Assembly: GCA_013388985.1 (NCBI GenBank) | Contig: JACAEF010000013.1 | Location: 1 to 64,000 of the forward strand | Direction of reading: 5' to 3' | DNA length: 64,000 nt | Source of the DNA: Rhodocyclaceae bacterium | Lineage (GTDB): Bacteria; Pseudomonadota; Gammaproteobacteria; Burkholderiales; Rhodocyclaceae | In this document: in pieces, positions 8,117 through 16,694 of the stretch | How positions within the stretch are numbered: position 1 is the stretch's first letter | Layout: each line of letters opens with the position of its first letter | Made by a program: the position numbers and the translations under genes | The notes under the pieces: model-generated | What the model was told of the DNA's origin: nothing | Databases searched by the model: none | What the model saw: the letters and a program-made list of their open reading frames with translations, nothing else

Positions 8117-8529
8117 TCCTGCCACCCTTCTTCCGCCATGCGCGCGAAGCGATCCGCGTCCGCCTCCTTCTTCAGCGCCTTGTCGATCCAGGGCACGCCG
8201 CCGTCGCGCACGGCCGCGCACAGCTTGGCGAGCAACGCGTCGATGGGCTCGGCGGCGTCGAGGCGCAGCGGCTGGATGCCGGCGGCGAGCAGCTGGCGCA
8301 CGGCCGAACCGCCGACGGCGAGGCAATACACGGCGGCGCAGCCGGTGAGCGCGGCGATCTTCGCGGCCAGCTTTCCTTCGTTGCCGTCCATGCCTTCCTC
8401 GGCGAACTCGGCGAGTTCCACGAGCTGCGCGCGCTCGCCGTCGAGCTGGTAGATCGCGAAGCCGGTCGCCGCGCCGAAATGCTGGTCGACGTGCGTGCGG
8501 TCCGCGGTGGCGAAGGCGACCTTGAGCAT
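8113..8529 (-). CDS. nifX: NifX, FeMo-cofactor precursor-binding protein
   Basis: The 138-aa product reads V-A-F-A-T-A-D-x-x-x-V-D-Q-H-F-G-A-A at the N-terminus, the conserved NifX/NafY beta-strand and His-containing loop, and continues through the typical dinitrogenase-cofactor domain. NifX carries NifB-cofactor or VK-cluster between NifB, NifEN and apo-NifDK. The ATG (MLKVAF) lies 10 bp after nifN. An upstream extension without ribosome site was rejected. The gene overlaps the rseC-like gene by 4 bp. Confidence 0.93.
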   Translation of the reverse strand: MLKVAFATADRTHVDQHFGAATGFAIYQLDGERAQLVELAEFAEEGMDGNEGKLAAKIAALTGCAAVYCLAVGGSAVRQLLAAGIQPLRLDAAEPIDALLAKLCAAVRDGGVPWIDKALKKEADADRFARMAEEGWQE

Positions 8530-8539
8530 CGCCGGCGCC

Positions 8540-9949
8540 TCAGTGCAGGACCAGGCCAGGCTCAGCTTGCGCGCCGCCATGACGGTAGATCGAGCGGTAG
8601 GGAGGAATCTCATGGTGCCGTTCCAGCACGAGGTTTGCGAAGTCGAACAGCGCCGCTCGCGCGCCGCGATAGCCGATCCAGGCGCGCGCGTAGCCGCCGA
8701 CGAGGTCGTATTGCGGAAAGCCGGCGCGCAGGAGCGGAATGCCGAGCCGCTCGGCGCTTTGCGCCGCGTGCGAGTTGGAGATCGCGAGCTGGGCGCCCGC
8801 CGCGCCGGCGAGACGTTCGAGGTCTTCGAGATCGCCGACCTGCACGGCGGCGCACGGCACGTCGGCGAGCGCGTCGGCCCGCGCCGGCGCGACGACCGCG
8901 ACGATCTCGGCGCCGACGCCGGTCAGGAATTCGCCGAAGGCGAGCAGCTGGTCGGCTTCGAGCGCCAGCGCGACGCGCGCGAAGCCGGTCATGAAGTGGG
9001 TGTCGACCATCGCGTCCTGCAACTGGGCGCGATGGCGTTCGATCTTCTCCGGCACCGGCTGGCCGGAAATTTCGGCGAGCGTTTGCGTGAAGGCGTCGCA
9101 GGCATCGAGGCCCATCAGGTGGTCAAAGCGGAAGTCCGGCACGCCGGTGCGTTCCTTGAGCAGATCGGCGGCGCGGGCGAGCGAGCGGCCGACGACGAGC
9201 GTGGCGATGGGTTCGCCCATGCTTTCGATTTCGGCGCGCGGCGTGCCGCCGAGGGTGAGCGGCGTCGTCTCGAGTTCGATCAGGTGGCCGTCTAGAGAAT
9301 CGCCGAGGTCGGGCAGCACGACGGGCCGCAGGCCGAAGGCCTCGATCCAGTCCTTGAGCGTTTCGATGTCGCCGGGCGTGTGCATCGAGGAAACCAATAC
9401 ATTGACTTGTTTGTGACGCCGTCCCGCCACATTCCCGCTTTGACGCCGTCCTGCCAGCGCCGACTTTTCGACCAAGGTGTCAATGATCGCCTCGACGGCG
9501 AGCGCGAAGCCGCTCTCCAGCGAACCGGCGTAGTCCGGCGTATTTACCGGCACCACGGCGACGTGCGCGAATTCGGGATGCTGCTCGCGAAACTGCTTCA
9601 CCAGACGCTTGATGTCCGTGCCCTGCGTTTCCGAAAGTCCCGTCGTCGGCAGGCCGATCACGGCGGGCTTCGACTTCTCGCAGAGCGTCGCGAGACCTTC
9701 GACGACGTTCTCGTCGGCGCCCATCACCGTCGACACCTGATCCATCGCCGTCGTCTGCAACGGAATCGGCTCGCGGAAGTGGCGCACGAAGAAGACCTTG
9801 CCGAAGGCCGTGCAGCCCTGCGCGCCGTGCAGCATCGGGATCGCATTGCGCAAGCCGAGGAAAGCCAGCGCCGCGCCGACCGGCTGGGACACCTTGAGCG
9901 GATTGACCGCCAGGGGTTTCGCGCGTTTGAGGATTTCGGCCATGATCAT
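8540..9949 (-). CDS. nifN: NifN, FeMo-cofactor scaffold subunit, with inserted repeat peptide
   Basis: With NifE, NifN forms the NifEN scaffold on which the NifB-cofactor is matured. The 469-aa product begins with [11 protein letters not shown], has the cluster-binding segment [10 protein letters not shown], and ends in the usual C-terminal Rossmann part. Start ATG overlaps the nifE stop by 4 bp. Between residues about 161 and 182 it contains [18 protein letters not shown], which has no place in the NifN fold and is encoded by one full and one partial copy of the dispersed repeat (9416-9469). The flanking conserved parts stay in frame, so the gene looks functional. Confidence 0.95.
   Translation of the reverse strand: MIMAEILKRAKPLAVNPLKVSQPVGAALAFLGLRNAIPMLHGAQGCTAFGKVFFVRHFREPIPLQTTAMDQVSTVMGADENVVEGLATLCEKSKPAVIGLPTTGLSETQGTDIKRLVKQFREQHPEFAHVAVVPVNTPDYAGSLESGFALAVEAIIDTLVEKSALAGRRQSGNVAGRRHKQVNVLVSSMHTPGDIETLKDWIEAFGLRPVVLPDLGDSLDGHLIELETTPLTLGGTPRAEIESMGEPIATLVVGRSLARAADLLKERTGVPDFRFDHLMGLDACDAFTQTLAEISGQPVPEKIERHRAQLQDAMVDTHFMTGFARVALALEADQLLAFGEFLTGVGAEIVAVVAPARADALADVPCAAVQVGDLEDLERLAGAAGAQLAISNSHAAQSAERLGIPLLRAGFPQYDLVGGYARAWIGYRGARAALFDFANLVLERHHEIPPYRSIYRHGGAQAEPGLVLH
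9416..9469 (-). repeat. Dispersed repeat doublet inside nifN
   Basis: One nearly full copy lies at 9443-9469 and the right half of a second copy at 9416-9430, both in the same orientation and in frame with nifN. They encode the SALAGRR and NVAGRR units. Confidence 0.8.
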
Positions 9950-11349
9950 GCCACCAGCGGTATGCCGACCTGCTTCGTCGCCCAAGGCGCCGGACGGCGC
10001 ACCTTCTCCCACACCGGACTTTCCATCGTCAGCGTGAGCTGGCGGGCGAGTTCCACCATTCCCGCATAGCCGGCGTAGCCAAATTCGCGTTCCTGGTTGA
10101 TGTCGAGGAAGGGAATCCGCGCCTTCAGCGCCGTGTAGAGGTTGCGGCCGCCAGCGATCAGGATGTCCGCCTTGAGCTCCTTGTAGGCGGAGAGCAGCGC
10201 CTTCGGGCTGCCCTCGTCGATCATTAATGCATCCGGCCCCATGAGCTCGCGGATGCGCGCCTTGTCCTCTTCGGTCGACTTCTTCGTTCCCGTGGCGACG
10301 ACGGACATGCCCAAGTCCTGCAAGGCCGAGACGATCGACCACGACTTCACGCCGCCGGTGTAGAGCAGCGCGCGACGGCCCACGAGCCGTTAGCGCCACG
10401 GCGCCAATGCGGCGTTCGCCTTCGCCTCTTCGCGCGCGACGAGCGCCTCGGTGCGCGCAGCGAGGTCGGGGTCGTTCAAGAGCCGCGCGAATTCGCGCAA
10501 GGCCTGCGACATGTCCCGCACGCCGTAGAAACTGCCCTCGAACCACGGCACGCCCCAGCGCGCCTCGACCTTGCGGGCGACGTTGAGCAGCGCCTTGGCG
10601 CAGACGACCATGCTCGCCTCGGCGCGGTGCAGGGTCTGCACCTCCGCGAACCGCGCGTCGCCCGAGAGCGTGCCGAGGATGCGCAAGCCCAGTTCGTCGA
10701 ACAGCGGCCAGACATGGAAAAACTCGCCGGCGATGTTGTATTCGCCGATCAGCGAAACGTCATGCACGCGGATGCCCGGCCGCTCGGCGGCTTGCGGTAC
10801 CGGGTCGGGCTCGCGCGTACCGATCACGTATTCGAGCATCGCTTCGCCGGCGAGCCGATTGCCGAGATTCTTGGTGCCGTAGAAGCCGGCGGCATCGACC
10901 GGAATCACCGGCACGCCGAAGTGCTCCTGCGCCGCCTTGCAGACGGCCGCCATGTCGTCGCCGACCAGCGCGGTGACGCAGGTCAAATAGACGAACACCG
11001 CCGCCGGACGATAATCGTCGATGGCCTGCTTGATCGCATGAAAGAGCCGCATCTCGCCGCGCCCCATGATGACGTCCTGCTCGGTGAGATCAGTCGTCAT
11101 GCCGATCTTGAACAACGTCGGGCCGGTCGTCTTCGTGCCGCGGTTGTCCCAGGAACTCCCGGCGCAGGCAATCGGGCCATGCACGATGTGCGCGACGTCG
11201 GCGATGGGCAGGAGCGCGATCTGCGCGCCATCGAAGGAACAGCCGCCAGCGGTGGCGCCGGGCTTGGGGCGCGCGCAGCCGGATTTCTCCTTGGCGTTGT
11301 GCGCGCAGGCGGGTTCGTCGAGCAGTTGGGCGATCTGGGCGGGTTTCAT
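9946..11349 (-). pseudogene. nifE: NifE, interrupted by an in-frame TAA stop
   Basis: NifE is the partner of NifN in the cofactor scaffold. The frame runs from ATG 11349, through E-P-A-C-x-[19 protein letters not shown] and [11 protein letters not shown], to A-L-A-P-W-R. A TAA follows at 10390-10392 (codon 320). The same frame continues without any shift as [17 protein letters not shown] and goes to a normal end at 9946. In NifE the residue here is usually Glu (R-E-R-L), so a single G to T change (GAA to TAA) explains it. Total length (467 codons) is normal. Either this is a real nonsense mutation or a base error in the assembly. Downstream nifN and nifX are intact. Confidence 0.9.
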
Positions 11350-11361
11350 GCCATCTCATAC

Positions 11362-11376
11362 GCAAACGCCGTGCCA
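11362..11376 (-). promoter_or_regulatory. Sigma-54 promoter of nifENX operon
   Basis: On the minus strand it reads TGGCAC-GGCGT-TTGC, a perfect -24/-12 element. The -12 GC is only 13 bases from the nifE ATG, so the transcript would start at or within a base or two of the start codon. Confidence 0.88.
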
Positions 11377-11409
11377 TGCCCAAGCCCTTGATTTGACATG
11401 AACGATGCT

Positions 11410-11425
11410 TGTCGCATTGGCGACA
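11410..11425. promoter_or_regulatory. NifA upstream activator site for nifE
   Basis: TGT-CGCATTGGCG-ACA, with the extended TGTCG...CGACA palindrome. It lies 55 bp upstream of the nifE -12 element. Confidence 0.85.
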
Positions 11426-11543
11426 AATAGAAGGGGCGAAAAGTCGACGTCGCCGCAGGGGCACTCGTGGTTGGCGATGGTCATGCGCGGAGTCGTTGCA
11501 TCAAGCCTCGGTGGCCCAGCCGGTCCGGAATCTGCCATCGTCA

Positions 11544-11559
11544 TGTAGCAAATACGACA
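11544..11559. promoter_or_regulatory. NifA upstream activator site for modABC
   Basis: TGT-AGCAAATACG-ACA fits TGT-N10-ACA. It lies 63 bp before the -12 element of the modA promoter. The 402-bp gap between nifE and modA holds these divergent elements and no gene. Confidence 0.8.
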
Positions 11560-11600
11560 ACGAAGCCGACAAATAACACTGGCTTCCCGTTCTTACGGGA

Positions 11601-11615
11601 TGGTACGGCGATTGC
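11601..11615 (+). promoter_or_regulatory. Sigma-54 promoter of modABC
   Basis: TGGTAC-GGCGA-TTGC has one mismatch from the -24/-12 consensus. It points toward modA, whose ATG lies 137 bp downstream. Confidence 0.8.
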
Positions 11616-11751
11616 TGCTTCACGGCAGAGAGCTCAATCACCTGTCGTTATGTAGCCAAGGGAATATCGATGTGCAACACCCAGCCAGGTCTGCGCGCTC
11701 GTCACGGCTGACCACGTCATTCTTGCCATTGCCCAATGAAGGAGATTTGCC

Positions 11752-12498
11752 ATGAAATTCGCCTCCCTGATCGTCGCACTGTCGTTCTCAAGCCTTGCTC
11801 TCGCCGATGACGTGCAGGTCGCCGTCGGCGCCAATTTCAATGCGCCGATGAAAATCATCGCTGCCGACTTCGAGAAGGACACTGGCCACAAGGCCGTGGT
11901 ATCGCTCGGCACAGTCGGCAAGTTCTTTGCCCAGATCAAAAGCGGCGCGCCCTTCGAGGTGCTCATCTCTTCCGACAAGGAGACGCCGGACAGGCTCGTC
12001 GCCGAGGGTCTGGCCATCGAGAGCACGCGCCGCACCTACGCATACGGCCGCCTCGTGCTGTGGTCGGCCAAACCGAACTATGTCGACGCGAAGGGAGAGG
12101 TGCTGAAGAAGGGCGCTTTCAAGCACCTTGCGCTCGCTAACCCCAAGCTCGCCGTCTATGGCGCTGCCGGGCAGGAGGCACTGAAGCACATGGGCGTGCT
12201 CGATGCCGTGCAGTCGCGCATCGTGCTGGCCGAAAACATCACACAGGCCCATCAGTTCATCTCCACCGGCAACGCCGAGCTGGGTTTCGTCGCCTTGTCG
12301 CAAATCGTCGGCAAGGACGGCGGCATCGCCAGCGGCTCGGCCTGGGTGCTGCCTGCCGACCTATACCCACAGATCAAGCAAGATGCCATCGTGCTCAATC
12401 TCGGCAGGGACAAGCCGGCAGCCAAAGCGCTGGTGGACTACCTGAAGACGCCCAAGGCCCGTGCCGTCATCAAGGCCTACGGCTACGAGCTCGACTGA
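11752..12498 (+). CDS. modA: ModA, periplasmic molybdate-binding protein
   Basis: ModA captures molybdate in the periplasm for the ModBC ABC transporter. The 248-aa product has a signal peptide (about residues 1-18, ending A-L-A), then V-A-V-G-A-N-F-N-A-P-M and F-x-x-x-T-G-H-x-A-V-V-S-L-G-T-V-G-K, a pattern of the ModA branch of type-2 binding proteins. GAAGGAG precedes the ATG. It heads a modABC operon that appears to be under NifA/sigma-54 control, so Mo supply rises with nitrogenase synthesis. Confidence 0.94.
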   Translation: MKFASLIVALSFSSLALADDVQVAVGANFNAPMKIIAADFEKDTGHKAVVSLGTVGKFFAQIKSGAPFEVLISSDKETPDRLVAEGLAIESTRRTYAYGRLVLWSAKPNYVDAKGEVLKKGAFKHLALANPKLAVYGAAGQEALKHMGVLDAVQSRIVLAENITQAHQFISTGNAELGFVALSQIVGKDGGIASGSAWVLPADLYPQIKQDAIVLNLGRDKPAAKALVDYLKTPKARAVIKAYGYELD

Positions 12499-12524
12499 AC
12501 ATGGAAGCGGCGATCCGCGGCTAC

Positions 12525-12659
12525 GGCGTACCGGCGACATGAAAGTGGAAGAAATTCATCTCCCGTCACTACTGCCAGAGCGATGGCATCTACGCCTGCC
12601 CGGCGCCGTCGTGCGGCGAATATTCCGACTACGCAACGTGTTTCTCCCCCGAGGAATAG
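12525..12659 (+). pseudogene. nifQ: nifQ C-terminal remnant between modA and modB
   Basis: From 12546 the frame reads [10 protein letters not shown], then continues to CFSPEE and a TAG at 12657. The cysteine spacing C-x4-C-x2-Y-x5-C equals the NifQ metal motif C-x4-C-x2-C-x5-C with the third Cys replaced by Tyr. Just upstream, the frame one base over reads D-M-K, and removing one A of the AAA at 12542-12544 would restore the usual D-M-K-W-K-K-F. The N-terminal part of nifQ is absent. This is therefore a truncated, frame-shifted relic of the gene that donates Mo to FeMo-cofactor, left inside the molybdate transport operon. Confidence 0.75.
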
Positions 12660-12663
12660 ACCC

Positions 12664-13338
12664 ATGCTCAACCCGTCCGATTTCGGCGCCATCTGGCTCA
12701 CGCTCAAGCTTGCCGGCCTCACGACCCTGATCCTGCTCGTCGTCGGCACGCCACTCGCGTGGTGGCTGGCGCGCACGCGCTCCCGGCTCAAGGGGCCGAT
12801 CGGCGCCGTCGTCGCCCTGCCCATCGTGCTGCCGCCGACCGTACTCGGCTTTTATCTCCTCATCATCATGGGGCCGAACGGCCCGGTCGGGCAGTTCACA
12901 CAGTGGGCTGGGATGGGCCTCTTGCCTTTCACCTTCGGCGGCCTGGTCGTCGCCTCGGTGTTCTACTCGCTACCCTTCGTCGTGCAACCGATCCAGAACG
13001 CCTTCGAAGCTCTAGGCGACCGCCCGCTGGAGGCCGCCGCCACGCTCGGCGCGCGACCCATCGACGCCTTCTTCTCGGTCGCCGTGCCGCTCGCCAAGCC
13101 GGGTTTTCTCACCGCCACCGTGCTCGGCTTCGCGCACACGGTAGGCGAATTCGGCGTGGTGCTGATGATCGGCGGCAACATCCCGGACAAAACGCGCGTA
13201 GTCTCGGTGCAGATCTACGACCACGTCGAAGCGCTCGAATACGCACAGGCGCACTGGCTTGCCGGCGGCATGGTGATCTTCTCCTTCCTCGTGCTGGCGG
13301 CGCTCTATACCCTCAACCCGACGGGGAAAAAGAAATGA
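12664..13338 (+). CDS. modB: ModB, molybdate ABC transporter permease
   Basis: The 224-aa product is an integral membrane permease with five or six hydrophobic segments. It carries the ABC-coupling EAA motif [14 protein letters not shown] around residues 123-136. The segments [15 protein letters not shown] and [12 protein letters not shown] are characteristic of ModB. GAGGAA lies upstream of the ATG, within the end of the nifQ remnant. It overlaps modC by 4 bp. Confidence 0.94.
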   Translation: MLNPSDFGAIWLTLKLAGLTTLILLVVGTPLAWWLARTRSRLKGPIGAVVALPIVLPPTVLGFYLLIIMGPNGPVGQFTQWAGMGLLPFTFGGLVVASVFYSLPFVVQPIQNAFEALGDRPLEAAATLGARPIDAFFSVAVPLAKPGFLTATVLGFAHTVGEFGVVLMIGGNIPDKTRVVSVQIYDHVEALEYAQAHWLAGGMVIFSFLVLAALYTLNPTGKKK

Positions 13339-14396
13339 TCGAAGCCCGCTTCAAACTGAACTACCCCGGCTTCACGCTGGATGTGGATCTGTCGCTGCCG
13401 TCGACTGGCGTTACCGCGCTGTTCGGCCATTCCGGTTCTGGCAAGACCACCTTGCTGCGATCCATCGCCGGGCTGGAGCGCGTGCCCGGCGGGCGGCTGG
13501 TGTTCGATGGCGAGATCTGGCAGGACGATAACACCTTCCTGCCGACACATCGCCGGCCGCTCGGCTATGTCTTCCAGGAGGCCAGCCTGTTTCCGCACCT
13601 CACCGTGCGGGGCAACCTCGATTACGGGATGAAGCGCCGTCCCGCCAAAGCCGACTTTCAGAGTACGGTGGAACTACTCGGCATCGGCCACCTGCTCGAC
13701 CGCAAGCCCGACCGTCTCTCCGGCGGCGAGCGCCAGCGCATCGGCATCGCCCGGGCGCTCCTCACGCGGCCGCGCCTGCTACTGATGGACGAGCCACTCG
13801 CCGCGCTCGACCTGGCAAGAAAGTGCGAAATCCTGCCCTATCTCGAACAGCTGCACGAGGAACTGAAGATTCCCGTGCTCTACGTGAGCCACGCGCCGGA
13901 CGAGGTGGCGCGGCTGGCCGACCATCTCGTCGCGCTCGACGCCGGTCGCGTCGTCGCGGCAGGGCCGCTGGCAGAAACGCTGGCGCGCGCCGACCTGCCG
14001 ATCCGGCTGGGCGAGGATGCTGGAGTAGTGCTCGACGCCACCGTCGCGGCGCGCGACGAAGCGTGGCATCTGGCGCGCGTGGAACTGCCCGGCGGCAGCT
14101 ACCTGTGGGTGCGCGACGAAGGGCACCCCATTGGCAAGCCCCTGCGCGTGCGTGTGCTGGCACGCGACGTCAGCCTCGCGCGCGAAGAACCGCGCGACTC
14201 GACCATCCTCAACCACCTGCGCGTCACGGTGCGCGAGCTGGCAGACGACACGCATCCTGCGCTGCTCCTGGCACGCGCGGAAACCGACGGCCAGCCGCTG
14301 CTCGCGCGCCTGACGCGCCGTGCCGCCGCCGACATGGAGCTTGCGCCAGGCATGGCGGCCTGGGCGCAGGTCAAGGTCGTCGCCGTGCTGGGGTGA
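13335..14396 (+). CDS. modC: ModC, molybdate ABC transporter ATPase
   Basis: This 353-aa ATPase powers molybdate import. Walker A is G-H-S-G-S-G-K-T-T at about 32-40, the Q-loop is V-F-Q-E, the signature is L-S-G-G-E-R-Q-R, Walker B is L-L-L-M-D-E-P, and the C-terminal half holds a molybdate-binding TOBE/Mop-like domain (about 285-350). The helical part includes RRPAKADF, encoded by a copy of the dispersed repeat at 13636. Start ATG overlaps the modB stop, and a GNAT gene follows with a 4-bp overlap. Confidence 0.94.
   Translation: MIEARFKLNYPGFTLDVDLSLPSTGVTALFGHSGSGKTTLLRSIAGLERVPGGRLVFDGEIWQDDNTFLPTHRRPLGYVFQEASLFPHLTVRGNLDYGMKRRPAKADFQSTVELLGIGHLLDRKPDRLSGGERQRIGIARALLTRPRLLLMDEPLAALDLARKCEILPYLEQLHEELKIPVLYVSHAPDEVARLADHLVALDAGRVVAAGPLAETLARADLPIRLGEDAGVVLDATVAARDEAWHLARVELPGGSYLWVRDEGHPIGKPLRVRVLARDVSLAREEPRDSTILNHLRVTVRELADDTHPALLLARAETDGQPLLARLTRRAAADMELAPGMAAWAQVKVVAVLG
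13636..13659 (-). repeat. Dispersed repeat copy inside modC
   Basis: GCCGTCCCGCCAAAGCCGAC matches the inverted core with two changes (AAG for AGC). It is in frame and gives RRPAKADF between the N-L-x-Y-G-M strand and the V-E-L-L-G-I helix. Confidence 0.65.
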
Positions 14397-14848
14397 GCTT
14401 GGGCACGATCGTCGACTTCGCGACGGAGGCCGATCTGTCCGCCATGGCCGATCTGCTGCACGAACTCTTCACGCTGGAAAGCGACTTCCGACCCGAGCGC
14501 GACAAGCAACTCGCCGGCCTGCGCCTGATTCTCGACACCCCGGCGCTCGGGCGCCTCTTCGTGTTGCGCATCGACGGCCAAGTGGCCGGCATGGCAAATG
14601 CTTTGATTACCGTCAGCACGGCGTGCGGCGCGCCCGTCCTGCTGCTGGAAGACGTGATCGTCGGCCGGGCCTGGCGCGGCCGAGGTCACGGCCGCCGGCT
14701 CGTCGAGCATGTGCTCGACTGGGCTAGGCAGCAGGGCATGGGTCGCGTCACGCTGCTGGCGGACCAGGACAACGCGCACGCGCTGGCCTTCTACGAGCGG
14801 CTCGGCTTCGAGCCCTCGGCGATGGTGGTGCGGCGCCGAGTGCTGTGA
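14393..14848 (+). CDS. GNAT-family N-acetyltransferase
   Basis: The 151-aa product has the acetyl-CoA-binding motif R-G-R-G-H-G-R-R-L-V-E-H-V around 98-110 and a closing Y-E-R-L-G-F-E-P, the usual GNAT layout. Substrate is unknown. The GTG at 14393 overlaps the modC stop (GTGA), so it is translated as part of the mod operon; no ATG is available near the conserved N-terminus. A link to molybdate or nitrogenase is only positional. Confidence 0.8.
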   Translation: MSLGTIVDFATEADLSAMADLLHELFTLESDFRPERDKQLAGLRLILDTPALGRLFVLRIDGQVAGMANALITVSTACGAPVLLLEDVIVGRAWRGRGHGRRLVEHVLDWARQQGMGRVTLLADQDNAHALAFYERLGFEPSAMVVRRRVL

Positions 14849-14897
14849 GTGCGCGCGGTGCTGCGTAGAATGCGCGCTTTACTCGACCGGAAGCGCT

Positions 14898-15671
14898 ATG
14901 AGTCCATCCTTCTTTTCCCCCGACGTCGTCGCCGATCTCGGCCCGACGCTCAACGCCCACCCCCTCTACGCCCGGGTGCGAACCCTCGACGACCTGCGTA
15001 TCTTCATGGCGCACCACGTCTACTCGGTGTGGGACTTCATGTCCCTGCTCAAGTGCCTGCAGGGACACATCGCGCCGACGACGGTTCCCTGGAAGCCACG
15101 CGGCAGCGCCGAGGTGCGCTTCTTCATCAACCAGATCGTCGTCGGTGAAGAGTGCGACGAAGGCCTGCCCGACGCCGCCGGCAACCCGACGCACGCGAGC
15201 CACTTCGAGCTTTACTGCGACGCGATGCGCGAGGTCGGCGCGAACCCGGCGCCCGCAATCCGCTTCGCCGAAACTGCCGCCGACAAGGGATTCGAGGCCG
15301 CGCTGTCCCTGAATGTCGCACCGCCCGCCGCCGCCCAATTCATGCGCTCGACCTTCGGCTTCGTCGCCACCGGCAAGCCCCACGTCGTCGGCGCCGCCTT
15401 CGCGCTCGGCCGCGAGCACATCATCCCGGCGATGTTTCGCGCCCTGCTGGCGAAGATGGGCATCGACGCTAAGACCGCGCCGGCCTTCCACTTCTACCTC
15501 GAACGCCACATCCACCTCGACGAGGACTTCCATGCCCCGCTCGCCTTGCGCATGGTGAACGAACTCGTCGGCGGCGATGCGGGGAAACTGGCCGAGGCCA
15601 ACGCCGCCGCGCGCGCGGCCGTGCAGGCGCGCATCGCGTTCTGGGACGGCGTGCAGGCCGCGCTGCGGTAA
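14898..15671 (+). CDS. DUF3050 family protein (heme-oxygenase-like fold)
   Basis: The 257-aa product has H-P-L-Y at residues about 21-24, F-M-A-H-H-V-Y-S-V-W-D-F-M-S-L-L-K, V-G-E-E-C-D-E and a late R-H-I-H-L-D-E-D-F-H. These His/Glu-rich helices fit the DUF3050 family, predicted to have a heme-oxygenase-like or diiron fold. Function is unknown. It lies 49 bp after the GNAT gene on the same strand and is convergent with the unknown gene at 15705. A diiron oxygen-scavenging or oxidase role would suit a nif island but is speculation. Confidence 0.8.
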   Translation: MSPSFFSPDVVADLGPTLNAHPLYARVRTLDDLRIFMAHHVYSVWDFMSLLKCLQGHIAPTTVPWKPRGSAEVRFFINQIVVGEECDEGLPDAAGNPTHASHFELYCDAMREVGANPAPAIRFAETAADKGFEAALSLNVAPPAAAQFMRSTFGFVATGKPHVVGAAFALGREHIIPAMFRALLAKMGIDAKTAPAFHFYLERHIHLDEDFHAPLALRMVNELVGGDAGKLAEANAAARAAVQARIAFWDGVQAALR

Positions 15672-15704
15672 CAGTCGGCGAGGCGAGGCGGCGCGGCGAA
15701 ACCC

Positions 15705-16694
15705 TCAGAACCCGTAAGGCCGGTGCAGCCAGTCGCGCACGACCTGCGCGTCGCGGTCGGGCAGGTAGTTGAAGCCGCCCTGCACGTCCTCGACCACGAC
15801 GGTGGCTACGGCGTGCGGCACGGCCTTGGTGGTCAGCATGTGGAAGAACCAGGCCAGCGGGTAGCCGAGCTGCTTGTCGAATTGCTGCAAGGCGGCGGCG
15901 AGCGCCAGCCCGCGGGCGCCGTAGGCGCTCTCGAAGCGCGGCGGCGCGCCGTCGAGCGCGGCGACGGGCGTGGCGCTCTTGATCGGCTGACGGTAGCGGT
16001 CTAGGTGTTCGCGCACGGCGATGACCCACTGATGGCTGAAATCGCTCGCGTGTCCCGCGCTGCTCCTTTCCCAGTCGGCGACGAAGCGATGGATGGGCTG
16101 CGGCTCGGGCTTTTGCGCGCGCATGGCGGCGAGAAAATCGGCGATGGCGGTCACGCGCCGCAAGCGATAAAACGGCATGCCGAGCGCATTTTGGCTGCCC
16201 GGACAGGCATCGCGCGGGTCGACGAGATCCTCGATGCTCGCCGGTGCCTCGCCGTCGGCAAACAACGCATGGCAGACGACTTCCTGCAGTTCCTCGATCT
16301 CGACTTGTAGGAAGTCCGCTGCGCCCGGTCCGGTGCGCGCAACCCAGTAGTGCGTCTTGCCGGTGAGCCGGGTGGCCCAAAGCTGCTGGCCGGCATGCTC
16401 AGCGGCGACGGCGGCGAGATCATCGTCGTGGCGGGCGAGCTCGACCGCGACCCAGCGCTCGAGGTCGTCGGCGACATGGCGGCCTTGGCCGTCCACGACG
16501 CCCCCTAAGCGATACCAGCCGCCGCGCGCGAGCGCTTCGCGGAAGGCAAGCTGCGGCGCGATGCGCGCGAGTTCCTGCGCAATGGCGGTCTGGCCCGATA
16601 GACCCGGTGCAGCGGGAATCCGCACGCAGGCTTCGGCGATGGCCTGCGCCAGGCTAGCCGCATCGAGCGGGGCGATCAGGCTCACGAGGCTCAT
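15705..16694 (-). CDS. Unknown protein, last gene of the nifHDKT operon
   Basis: The 329-aa product has no domain I recognise. It starts MSLVSLIAPLD, contains a His- and Trp-rich central region (T-G-K-T-H-Y-W-V-A-R) with E-I-E-E-L-Q-E-V-V-C-H, and ends with G-G-F-N-Y-L-P-D-R-D-A-Q-V-V. No signal peptide or membrane segment is visible. The ATG has GGAGGAG five bases upstream and overlaps the preceding stop by 4 bp, so it belongs to the operon nifH-D-K-T-fdx-nifX/Y-orf-orf. Operon position suggests a nitrogenase-related role, otherwise undefined. Confidence 0.8.
   Translation of the reverse strand: MSLVSLIAPLDAASLAQAIAEACVRIPAAPGLSGQTAIAQELARIAPQLAFREALARGGWYRLGGVVDGQGRHVADDLERWVAVELARHDDDLAAVAAEHAGQQLWATRLTGKTHYWVARTGPGAADFLQVEIEELQEVVCHALFADGEAPASIEDLVDPRDACPGSQNALGMPFYRLRRVTAIADFLAAMRAQKPEPQPIHRFVADWERSSAGHASDFSHQWVIAVREHLDRYRQPIKSATPVAALDGAPPRFESAYGARGLALAAALQQFDKQLGYPLAWFFHMLTTKAVPHAVATVVVEDVQGGFNYLPDRDAQVVRDWLHRPYGF

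Noticed and set aside
10381..10392. nifE as two separate genes starting at GTG 10383
   Set aside because: No ribosome site precedes the GTG, and the joined frame matches full NifE with one residue replaced by stop.
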